From Accumulibacter sp. (GTDB lineage: Bacteria; Pseudomonadota; Gammaproteobacteria; Burkholderiales; Rhodocyclaceae), in assembly GCA_031284185.1 (NCBI GenBank), contig JAITAJ010000203.1:1-6817 (forward strand): DNA of 6,817 bases, given 5' to 3'. Each line of letters opens with the position of its first letter. The stretch's first letter is position 1. The notes beneath the pieces were generated by a model, which had not been told where the DNA came from, ran no database searches, and saw only the letters and a list, made by a program, of their open reading frames with translations. Positions 1 to 5,279 of the stretch are shown here, in pieces. A program made the translations under genes and the position numbers.

Positions 1-130
1 CTGTCCTCTGAACCGCACCCGGTTTTTCCATCCCCCCCCGGCGCGACAGCGCCGCAAGCTCATCTGTCTTCTGTCCCCTATCCTCTGTCCTCTGAAACTG
101 TCTTCTGTCCTCTCAAATATCTGTCTTCTG
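1..130 (+). repeat. Composite two-hairpin repeat, copy 1 (left end may lie outside window)
   Basis: Two small stem-loops are followed by a heptamer-rich arm. Hairpin I pairs AACCG (11-15) with CGGTT (20-24) around a 4-nt loop and runs into TTTCC. A C-rich stretch with eight consecutive C (32-39) follows. Hairpin II pairs CGGCGC (39-44) with GCGCCG (49-54) around GACA. Repeated CTGTCYTCTG units occupy 64-130, and another copy of that unit stands at 1-10. Copies with the same order of parts lie at 233-400 and, inverted, at 4193-4306. The stems are conserved while the loops differ (GACA, GAA, TTT). The right end, GTCTTCTGACA-C-ATC-GCC, is nearly shared with copy 2. I do not recognise a named family. 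Confidence 0.75.
64..130 (+). repeat. Degenerate heptamer array (CTGTCYT)n
   Basis: Units of 7 bp follow one another as CTGTCTT, CTGTCCC, CTATCCT, CTGTCCT, then CTG-AAA, CTGTCTT, CTGTCCT, CTC-AAATAT and CTGTCTT-CTG. Runs therefore stay in 7-bp phase and are broken by short A-rich spacers. The same unit recurs at 342-400 and, as its complement, at 247-285, in the arms of the other copies of the composite repeat. It is too short and irregular for a CRISPR, and no ORF uses it convincingly. It resembles in style the heptamer short tandem repeats known from cyanobacteria, but the sequence is different. Confidence 0.7.
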
Positions 131-232
131 ACACATCGCCCGTCCCATTTTCATTTTTTCGTGTTCCATCCGCTCGAAGCGGCGTAAACTGCGTCATTGC
201 GGTGGAACAGACAATGGAAAGAGGGGGGGATT

Positions 233-400
233 CAGAAAACAGCTTTCGAGGACAGAATCCAGAGGACAGCGGCTCGAGAGGACAGAAAAACGCATCCTTC
301 GGTTTTCCGTCCCCCACTCGGCGCGAAGCGCCCAATCTAACCTGTCTTCTGTCTTCTCAAGCCGCTGTCTTCTGGAACTGTCCTCTGGAACCGTCTTCTG
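233..400 (+). repeat. Composite two-hairpin repeat, copy 2, with long inverted arms
   Basis: The left arm (247-285) and right arm (349-387) are imperfect inverted repeats of 39 nt. The inner 27 nt (259-285 against 349-375) match at 24 positions. Between them lies the core: an A5 run, an imperfect hairpin I (AAAACG against CGGTTTT, 303-306 being the T run), a C-rich spacer, and hairpin II with GGCGC (320-324), loop GAA and GCGCC (328-332). Two more heptamer-type units follow, and the last one ends in GTCTTCTGACA as in copy 1. The element stops about 25 bp before the DUF697 gene, so it lies in that gene's upstream region. I see no clear sigma-70 promoter between 131 and 425. A separate small palindrome, CCGCT-CGA-AGCGG, occurs at 170-182 between copies 1 and 2. 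Confidence 0.75.
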
Positions 401-425
401 ACAAATCTGCCAATTTGGAGGGCCA

Positions 426-1460
426 ATGCCCGTGTCCAGGATCATCACGCGAATTTTCGTTGCCGCCGGCCTCGCGGTACTCGGCTACTTTTTCCTTTCG
501 CTCGTCTCGACCATCTCGCAGCTCGCCGGTTTCGCGGATCGCTTGTCTCCGGGGAGCGCCGCCTGGGTCTTCTGGGGCCTGATCCTGCTTTTTTCCGGGC
601 TTCTGCTGACGCCCGTCTATCTCTATTCCCGGCTCTCGGCGCTTCCGGTTCCGCCGTCCGGCGAGGATCCCGACGCCGTGGAATCCTTTCTCGGCGCGCT
701 GCGGGAACATCTCAGGGACAACCCGCGTCTTTCGGACATGGAACTGACCTCGAACGAAGAAGTTCCGCTCGCCTTGTCGAGACTCGGAGAGATGGCGGAC
801 GTCGTGGTGAAGCGCACGGCGAGTACCGTCTTCGTCAGCACCGCGGTCATGCAGAACGGACGCCTCGACGGATTGTTCGTCCTGGCAAACCAGTTGCGCC
901 TGGTGTGGCGGATCGCGTCGATCTATCACGGCAGGCCCTCGCCCCGCCAGATGCTCTCTCTTTACGGCAACGTCGGAGCCAACGTGTTGATCGCCGACAA
1001 CCTCCAGGAGATCGATTTCGCGGAAATCGCCACCCCCGTCGTTGCCTCCATCTTTCCGTCGATCAAGGGCGGCATTCCCGGCTTGCAGGGCGTATCGACG
1101 CTGCTGGTGAACAGCTTGTCCAACGGCGCGGCGAACGCCTTCCTCACCTTGCGCGTCGGGCTGATCACCAAGGCTTACTGCGCGGCATTGTCGGCGCCGA
1201 TGGAAGGCGGCGTGCGCAGGTCTTCGACGACGGAAGCGCTGACGCTGGTCGCCGGCATCGTCAGGGAACAGGGCGGGCGAGTCGCCGAAAAATCATGGCA
1301 GAGGGTCCGGGATACCTTCACCGAGGCGACCGGGGCAACGGTTCAGGGCGTCAAGGGCGCCTTGCGGAGAACGGCCGGCGCGACCATCGAAACGGCCAGG
1401 ACGGTGAGCGATACTTTCGGCGGCGGTGTGCGCTCGATCAAGGACATGATGGGAAAGTGA
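426..1460 (+). CDS. DUF697 (YcjF-like) inner-membrane protein
   Basis: A 344-residue protein. Two hydrophobic segments near the N-terminus (about residues 8-34 and 46-66) predict a membrane hairpin, followed by a charged linker and an alpha-helical cytoplasmic domain. Residues about 125-260, rich in Ala, Gly and Val and including the stretch around NVGANVLIADNLQEIDF, resemble the DUF697 domain of E. coli YcjF and of proteins linked to small GTPases. The C-terminal 80 residues are amphipathic and rich in Arg, Thr and Gly. The start is backed by GGAGGG (417-422) a few bases upstream. The esterase gene begins 6 nt after the stop, so the two are probably co-transcribed. No GTPase partner is visible in the window. 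Biochemical function is unknown for the family; the assignment rests on remembered family resemblance. Confidence 0.72.
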   Translation: MPVSRIITRIFVAAGLAVLGYFFLSLVSTISQLAGFADRLSPGSAAWVFWGLILLFSGLLLTPVYLYSRLSALPVPPSGEDPDAVESFLGALREHLRDNPRLSDMELTSNEEVPLALSRLGEMADVVVKRTASTVFVSTAVMQNGRLDGLFVLANQLRLVWRIASIYHGRPSPRQMLSLYGNVGANVLIADNLQEIDFAEIATPVVASIFPSIKGGIPGLQGVSTLLVNSLSNGAANAFLTLRVGLITKAYCAALSAPMEGGVRRSSTTEALTLVAGIVREQGGRVAEKSWQRVRDTFTEATGATVQGVKGALRRTAGATIETARTVSDTFGGGVRSIKDMMGK

Positions 1461-1466
1461 GCGAAA

Positions 1467-2096
1467 ATGAAACGCCGCGATTTCGTGCTGTTCGGAATTT
1501 CAGGAATTGCGCTCGCCGCTTGCGGAGGGCGCCGGAAGCTCGACGCGCTTCCGCCGGGCAGCCGGGTGCTGGCCTTCGGCGACAGCGTCACGCATGGCAC
1601 CGGCGCCGGCCCCGGAGAGGATTGGCCGACGCTGCTCGGCGAGTCGACCGGCTGGCGGATCGTCAACGCCGGTGTGCCGGGCGACACGGCGGAGGCGGGC
1701 AGACATCGCATCCGTCCGCTTCTCGACGAGCACGGGCCGGCGCTGGTCATCATCGAGATCGGCGGGAACGATTTTTTGCGCCAACGCCAGGAAGACGCCG
1801 TGAAACAGGATTTGAGGGCATTGATCGAGGACGCGCGTTCCTCCGGCGCGCAGGTCGTCCTGATCGGCGTGCCAAGTTTTTCCCTGTTGGCCGTGTTTAC
1901 CGGAAAGGCGAAGGATTCCGCCCTCTACGGCGAACTCGGCAAGGAGGAGAACGTTCCCGTCATCGCGGATGTTTTTTCCGACGTTCTGTCACGGCCCGAA
2001 CTGTGCGCCGATAGGATTCATCCCAATTCAGCCGGGTATCGGCAAATGGCGGCGGGGATCCACTCCGCCCTGAAACGGCTGGGTTTGGCGCCTTGA
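1467..2096 (+). CDS. SGNH/GDSL-family esterase (TesA/arylesterase-like), predicted lipoprotein
   Basis: A 209-residue serine hydrolase with the four SGNH blocks in order: GDS with nucleophile Ser40, Gly72 in the VPGDT block, Asn101 in GGND, and Asp182/His185 in DRIHPN completing the triad. Enzymes of this type hydrolyse ester or thioester bonds of acyl or aryl substrates; the substrate here cannot be read from sequence. The N-terminus has a lipobox, LAAC, with Cys19 as the predicted lipidated residue, so the mature enzyme should sit in the periplasm on a membrane. The leader starts MKRRDFVLFG, close to a twin-arginine motif, so Tat export is possible. Length matches secreted TesA-like proteins. 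The gene starts 6 nt after the DUF697 gene, and its likely ribosome site (GGGAAAG, 1451-1457) lies inside that gene's end, suggesting an operon. Confidence 0.9.
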   Translation: MKRRDFVLFGISGIALAACGGRRKLDALPPGSRVLAFGDSVTHGTGAGPGEDWPTLLGESTGWRIVNAGVPGDTAEAGRHRIRPLLDEHGPALVIIEIGGNDFLRQRQEDAVKQDLRALIEDARSSGAQVVLIGVPSFSLLAVFTGKAKDSALYGELGKEENVPVIADVFSDVLSRPELCADRIHPNSAGYRQMAAGIHSALKRLGLAP

Positions 2097-2189
2097 TTTT
2101 TTTCCCCGCGACGAAGCCGCCGCGACGATCCGGTCTCGATCGTTTCACCGCCCGCCGCGGAAAAGATCGGGATGATTCGCCTCTCAGAA

Positions 2190-2211
2190 CTGGTTTACAA
2201 CCGGGTTTTTT
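2190..2211 (+). terminator. Candidate Rho-independent terminator after the esterase gene
   Basis: CTGGTT (2190-2195) pairs with AACCGG (2199-2204), one pair being a G-T wobble, around a 3-nt loop. One G and then six T (2206-2211) follow. It lies about 94 nt after the esterase stop codon. The stem is short, so the call is tentative. Its T run directly abuts the candidate extended -10 box of the peptidase gene. Confidence 0.4.
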
Positions 2212-2219
2212 GCTAGACT
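2211..2219 (+). promoter_or_regulatory. Candidate extended -10 promoter for the M23 peptidase gene
   Basis: TGCTAGACT matches an extended -10 element (TGn followed by TAGACT, 4 of 6 to TATAAT), about 25 nt before the peptidase start codon. TTTACA at 2194-2199 resembles a -35 box but leaves only 14 nt of spacing, which is too short, so the extended -10 would have to carry the promoter. Transcription would begin near 2226, giving a very short leader. Confidence 0.4.
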
Positions 2220-2244
2220 CGCGAAGGTTTTTCCGGGTGTTCCC

Positions 2245-3762
2245 ATGCACAGACGATTTTCCAGGTTGTTTGCACTTTCCCGCCGCGCGTTCAGGAATGC
2301 GCGGCGTCATCCGTGGCTTCCCGGCGTCATGCCGCGCGTGAGCCTGCAATTTTCCAGATTGTCCGCGCTTGCCCGCCGCGCGTTCGGGAATGCGCGGTGT
2401 CATCCGTGGTTTCTCGGCGCCACGCAACGCGCGAGTCTGCAATTTTCCAGATTGTCCGTGCTTGCCCGCCGCGCGTTCGAGAATCCGCGGCGCCATCCGT
2501 GGCTTCTCGGCGGCATGGGAAGCGTGGCCTTGCTTGGGATGGTGACCGCCTCGGCGATCGTATTGCACGTCGACAGCGCGCCGGAACCCGTTCAAACGGT
2601 TCTGGAGCAGCTCGTGCCGCTGGCCGTCGTCCCGCTGGATTCCGGCGTCGCCGAATTCACGCATGAAGAGCGTGTCTTGCGTTCGGACACCTTGTCGAGC
2701 CTGATTTCCCGCCTGGGGATCAACGATCCCGAAGTGCTTGCCTTCCTGAGCCACGATTCGGACGCAAGCATCGTCGCGCGACAACTGCGCCCTGGGAAAA
2801 CGGTTACCGCGAAGACCGGCGGTGACGGACGGCTCAATACCCTGTACTTTCCGCTCAACGGCAAGGATGCCATGCTGGTCGTCGAGAGAAGGGACGGCAA
2901 GCTCACCGCCAGCGAAAAGACCATGCATCTGGCGACGCAGATTCACGTCAGTTCCGGCGAGATCGTCTTTTCGCTCTTCGGCGCCACGGACACGGCTGGA
3001 ATCCCGGACGTCATCGCCACGCAGCTCGCGGAAATTTTCGGCAGCGACATCGATTTTCACCGCGATCTGCGCAAGGGGGACAAGTTCTTCGTCGTTTTCG
3101 AGCTGCTGACCCACAATGGCCAGTATGTTCGCAGCGGTCGCATCCTTGCCGCCGAGTTCGTCAACAACAATGAAATTTACCAGGCTTACTGGTTCCAGCC
3201 GAAAAACGGCAGGGCCGGCTATTACAGCAGCGACGGCAAGAATCTGCGCAAGACCTTTCTCAGGTCGCCGCTGGAGTTTTCACGAGTCACCACGGGTTTT
3301 TCAAACGCTCGATTCCATCCCGTGCTGCGGATCACCCGCCCGCACCGGGGGGTCGATTACGGCGCGCCCACGGGGACCCGCATCCGCGCCGTGGCCGACG
3401 GCACCGTCGCGTTCGCCGGCTGGCAGAGCGGTTACGGGAATCTGGTCGTTCTCAAGCATCAGGGCAGATATTCGACCGCCTACGGCCACATGAACGGTTT
3501 CGCGCCGGAAATACGCAAGGGCGCGCGCGTCATCCAGGGCGATACGATCGGCTTCGTGGGACAAACCGGGCTGGCGACGGGCCCGCACGTCCATTACGAG
3601 TTCCGTGTCGATGGACGGCAGATCAACCCGATGGCCGTGTCCCTCCCGGATGCCGTCCCGCTGAACAGCGATCAACTGGCCCGTTTCAGGATAGCGAGCG
3701 GCCCGGCGCGCGCTCAGCTCGACCTGGCCAGGCAGGCCAGGAGGATGGCTTCGATCGAATGA
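2245..3762 (+). CDS. M23 family zinc metallopeptidase (MepM-like murein endopeptidase)
   Basis: A 505-residue single-pass membrane protein. Residues 1-87 are Arg-rich and cytoplasmic, 88-108 form the membrane anchor, about 140-200 resemble an OapA/LysM-like segment, about 220-345 a Csd3-like second domain, and about 350-465 the M23 domain. Catalytic parts are complete: His367 and Asp371 in HRGVD and His450 in HVH bind zinc; His415 (YGH) and His448 assist catalysis. Relatives cut peptide cross-links in peptidoglycan, allowing wall expansion; activity here is inferred. The N-terminus is unusual: three copies of a 31-residue block precede the anchor. GGGTG (2235-2239) is a weak ribosome site for the chosen ATG. 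Met29 or Met91 are alternative starts, but Met91 would lie inside the anchor and leave only a short tail. It ends 12 bp from the convergent erpA. Confidence 0.9.
   Translation: MHRRFSRLFALSRRAFRNARRHPWLPGVMPRVSLQFSRLSALARRAFGNARCHPWFLGATQRASLQFSRLSVLARRAFENPRRHPWLLGGMGSVALLGMVTASAIVLHVDSAPEPVQTVLEQLVPLAVVPLDSGVAEFTHEERVLRSDTLSSLISRLGINDPEVLAFLSHDSDASIVARQLRPGKTVTAKTGGDGRLNTLYFPLNGKDAMLVVERRDGKLTASEKTMHLATQIHVSSGEIVFSLFGATDTAGIPDVIATQLAEIFGSDIDFHRDLRKGDKFFVVFELLTHNGQYVRSGRILAAEFVNNNEIYQAYWFQPKNGRAGYYSSDGKNLRKTFLRSPLEFSRVTTGFSNARFHPVLRITRPHRGVDYGAPTGTRIRAVADGTVAFAGWQSGYGNLVVLKHQGRYSTAYGHMNGFAPEIRKGARVIQGDTIGFVGQTGLATGPHVHYEFRVDGRQINPMAVSLPDAVPLNSDQLARFRIASGPARAQLDLARQARRMASIE
2257..2512 (+). 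repeat. Three in-frame 93-bp tandem repeats with internal palindrome
   Basis: Unit 1 is 2257-2349, unit 2 is 2350-2442, and unit 3 starts at 2443 and stays similar for about 70 bp. By eye units 1 and 2 differ at about 15 of 93 positions, and units 2 and 3 at about 6 of the first 70. Each unit encodes FSRL-x-x-L-x-RRAF-x-N-x-R-x-HPW. Each also contains a palindrome with arms CGCCGCGC and GCGCGGCG around a 10-nt loop (2281-2306 in unit 1, perfect 8-bp stem; 2374-2399 with one G-T pair; 2467-2492 with 7 bp). Because 93 is divisible by 3, the copies keep the reading frame. The protein consequence is a longer basic cytoplasmic tail. Confidence 0.88.
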
Positions 3763-3774
3763 GTTTCTGGAAAG

Positions 3775-4137
3775 TCAGACGGAGAAGGAGGAGCCGCATC
3801 CGCAGGTCGAGCTTGCGTTGGGGTTCTTGATGACGAACTGCGCGCCTTCGAGTCCTTCCGTGTAGTCGATTTCGGCGCCGACGAGGTATTGATAGCTCAT
3901 CGGGTCGACCAAGAGGGTCACGCCGTTCTTTTCCATCGACGTATCGTCTTCGTTGCTCTCTTCATCGAAGGTGAATCCATACTGAAAACCGGAGCATCCG
4001 CCTCCCGTGACGAACACTCTCAGTTTCAGGTCGGGATTGCCTTCCTCGTCGATCAACTCTTTGACCTTGCTGGCCGCGCTGTCCGTGAAAATGAAGGGCA
4101 TCGGCATTTCCAGCGTGTTTTCCACTACGGTATTCAT
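3775..4137 (-). CDS. erpA: Iron-sulfur cluster insertion protein ErpA
   Basis: An A-type Fe-S carrier of about 120 residues that receives clusters from the Isc machinery and passes them to apoproteins in the cytoplasm, including isoprenoid-synthesis enzymes in E. coli. The family signature is intact: one Cys in the TGGGCSGFQYGF motif (residue 48 from the ATG) and the C-terminal Cys-Gly-Cys pair (residues 112 and 114), the three cluster ligands. Length is normal. Two start codons are adjacent, TTG at 4140 and ATG at 4137. GGAAGG (4150-4145) is 7 nt from the ATG and 4 nt from the TTG, so the ATG is preferred. The gene follows rpsI in the same direction but is separated from it by about 190 bp holding composite repeat copy 3. 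It ends 12 bp from the convergent M23 gene. No clear promoter of its own is seen. Confidence 0.96.
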   Translation of the reverse strand: MNTVVENTLEMPMPFIFTDSAASKVKELIDEEGNPDLKLRVFVTGGGCSGFQYGFTFDEESNEDDTSMEKNGVTLLVDPMSYQYLVGAEIDYTEGLEGAQFVIKNPNASSTCGCGSSFSV

Positions 4138-4192
4138 CAATTTTCCTTCCGAACACTTTCAGAGATGAAGACAGAGATCGCGGGTGGAAGTT

Positions 4193-4306
4193 CAGAGGAC
4201 GGAAGCCAGAGAAAACAGAAGACAGGCGCTTGCGGCGCTTTGCGCCGGGCGAGGGAGGAAAAACCGAGCGACGGTTTTTTCTGTCTTCTCGAATCTCTGT
4301 CCTCCG
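4193..4306 (-). repeat. Composite two-hairpin repeat, copy 3 (inverted relative to copies 1 and 2)
   Basis: Read on the minus strand the parts are in the same order as in copy 2: heptamer arm (4306-4281), A6 run, hairpin I (4280-4259), a C-rich spacer, hairpin II (CGGCGC/GCGCCG, 4247-4233, 3-nt loop), then CTGTCTTCTG (4225-4216), a TTTTCTC unit and a last CCGTCCTCTG (4202-4193). It shares GCGCCGCAAGC with copy 1 and GA-R-GACAGAAAAA plus CGGTTTT with copy 2. It fills most of the rpsI-erpA gap, so it lies in the region transcribed between them if they share an operon. Another related piece, GAAGACAG, lies at 4167-4174. Confidence 0.75.
4259..4280 (-). terminator. Bidirectional terminator-like hairpin between rpsI and erpA
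   Basis: AAAAACCG (4259-4266) and CGGTTTTT (4272-4279) form a perfect 8-bp stem around the loop AGCGA, with a T run at the 3' end on either strand. It is hairpin I of composite repeat copy 3. The GC part is only 3-4 bp, so strength is uncertain. It lies about 45 nt after the rpsI stop and could end or attenuate the rplM-rpsI transcript before erpA. Confidence 0.45.
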
Positions 4307-4325
4307 ATCCCCCGGCTCCCCGAAA

Positions 4326-4718
4326 TCAACGCTTGGAGAACTGCTTGCGCCGGCGCGCCTTGTGCAGACCCACTTTTTTCCGCTCGACTTCCCTGGCATC
4401 GCGGGACACGAAACCGGCCTTCGACAGAACGGGTTTCAACGTGGCGTCGTATTCGATCAGCGCCCGGGTGATGCCATGCCGCACCGCGCCCGCCTGACCG
4501 GATTCCCCTCCACCGGAGACATTGACCAGGATGTCGAAAGCGGATGTCTGATCGACCACTTCGAGCGGCTGACGGACGATCATCCGCCCCGTCACCCGGG
4601 AGAAGAATTCATCGACAGGTTTGCCGTTGACCACGATATTGCCGGCTCCGCGCTTCATGAAGACGCGCGCGACGGCGCTCTTGCGGCGCCCGGTGCCGTA
4701 ATAATAATTTTCAGCCAT
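4326..4718 (-). CDS. rpsI: 30S ribosomal protein S9
   Basis: A 130-residue protein, the same length as E. coli S9. It opens with the family's YYGTGRRKSAVARVF block (residues 6-20) and carries the conserved GGGESGQAGAVRHGI stretch in the middle. It ends in the basic tail ARRRKQFSKR, which reaches the P-site tRNA on the 30S subunit. The start follows the rplM stop by 9 nt, and GAGAGGT, its ribosome site, overlaps the rplM stop codon, so translation of the two is probably coupled. This is the standard rplM-rpsI pair. Nothing in the sequence is abnormal. Confidence 0.99.
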   Translation of the reverse strand: MAENYYYGTGRRKSAVARVFMKRGAGNIVVNGKPVDEFFSRVTGRMIVRQPLEVVDQTSAFDILVNVSGGGESGQAGAVRHGITRALIEYDATLKPVLSKAGFVSRDAREVERKKVGLHKARRRKQFSKR

Positions 4719-4727
4719 TTCGACCTC

Positions 4728-5156
4728 TCAGAGTTCCAGAACCTTCGGTTGCTGCGCCGCGTGCGGATGGTCGCCGCCCGCGTAGCACTTCAGTTTCTTC
4801 AGCATGGCGTAACCCAGCGGGCCTTTCGGCAACATGCCCTTCACGGCCTTTTCGAGAATCCGGCAGGGGAAACGCTGCTGCATCTTCTTGAAACTGGTCT
4901 CATATATCCCGCACGGGAAACCCGTGTGACGGTAATATATCTTGTCCTCCGCCTTGTTGCCGGTCACGCGCAATTTCTCGACGTTGGTCACGACGATGAA
5001 ATCGCCGGTGTCCACGTGCGGCGTGAATTCGGGTTTGTGCTTGCCACGCAGGCGGCGGGCAATCTCGGTGGCGAGGCGGCCAAGCACCTTGTCGGTGGCG
5101 TCGACCAGCAGCCATTCGCGCTTCACTTCATGCGACTTGGCGGAGAATGTCTTCAT
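4728..5156 (-). CDS. rplM: 50S ribosomal protein L13
   Basis: A 142-residue protein, the same length as E. coli L13, an early-assembly 23S rRNA-binding protein of the large subunit. It starts MKTFSAKSHEVKREWLLVDA and contains the characteristic VLGRLATEIARRLRGKHKPE block, the HTGFPGG-like HTGFPCG and MLPKGPLG. It is the first gene of the minus-strand cluster; rpsI follows 9 nt after its stop. A purine-rich ribosome site, AAGGAC, lies about 11-12 nt before the ATG, longer than ideal. A strong-looking sigma-70 promoter stands about 45 nt upstream. In E. coli L13 represses its own operon by binding the leader; here the predicted leader is only about 37 nt, so the same mechanism is not evident. 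Confidence 0.99.
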   Translation of the reverse strand: MKTFSAKSHEVKREWLLVDATDKVLGRLATEIARRLRGKHKPEFTPHVDTGDFIVVTNVEKLRVTGNKAEDKIYYRHTGFPCGIYETSFKKMQQRFPCRILEKAVKGMLPKGPLGYAMLKKLKCYAGGDHPHAAQQPKVLEL

Positions 5157-5200
5157 TTTCTAAGGCCGTCCTTGTAAGCCTGATAACCGTAAAGCTCCGA

Positions 5201-5230
5201 ATTCTATGGCAAGCCTTCAATCGATGTCAA
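5201..5230 (-). promoter_or_regulatory. Sigma-70 promoter of rplM-rpsI
   Basis: On the minus strand a perfect -35 box TTGACA (5230-5225) is separated by 18 nt from TAGAAT (5206-5201), 5 of 6 to the -10 consensus. Predicted transcription start is near 5194, giving a leader of about 37 nt before the rplM ATG. This is the best promoter match in the window and suits a highly expressed ribosomal operon. Confidence 0.85.
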
Positions 5231-5236
5231 TCAATG

Positions 5237-5242
5237 TTTAAT
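5237..5242 (+). promoter_or_regulatory. Possible -10 box of the osmC-like gene
   Basis: TTTAAT matches the -10 consensus at 5 of 6 positions and lies 38 nt before the OsmC start. No good -35 box is present 16-18 nt upstream, where the sequence is CCTTCAA and would overlap the spacer of the rplM promoter. The assignment is weak and rests on position and AT-richness. Confidence 0.3.
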
Positions 5243-5279
5243 ATCACGCATCCGACACACGCGAAAGGAAAACACGGAC

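Noticed and set aside
1..400. CRISPR array
   Set aside because: Repeat units are 7-10 bp, degenerate and in both orientations, with no regular spacers and no cas gene nearby.
1..425. Classical REP/RAYT elements
   Set aside because: Hairpins are REP-sized, but the usual conserved tetranucleotide next to the stem is not evident and no REP-associated transposase gene is in the window. The label cannot be assigned.
1..425. Insertion-sequence remnant
   Set aside because: No transposase fragment in any frame and no paired target duplication visible; the inverted arms are heptamer-based and unlike typical IS ends.
202..582. Plus-strand ORF over the repeat and into the DUF697 gene
   Set aside because: It is largely a translation of the heptamer arms, overlaps the well-supported DUF697 start in another frame and shows no protein family resemblance.
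1960..3114. Long minus-strand ORF opposite the esterase end and the peptidase N-terminus
   Set aside because: Antisense shadow of GC-rich coding DNA. Its repeated Arg/Pro-rich blocks are just the 93-bp repeats read backwards; the sense strand has complete catalytic motifs.
4230..5177. Plus-strand ORF of 315 codons opposite rpsI and rplM
   Set aside because: Fully antisense to two certain ribosomal protein genes; no independent signal for expression or family.
5157..5194. L13 autoregulatory leader like that of E. coli
   Set aside because: The predicted leader is only about 37 nt and no stable structure was recognised, so there is nothing specific to support it.
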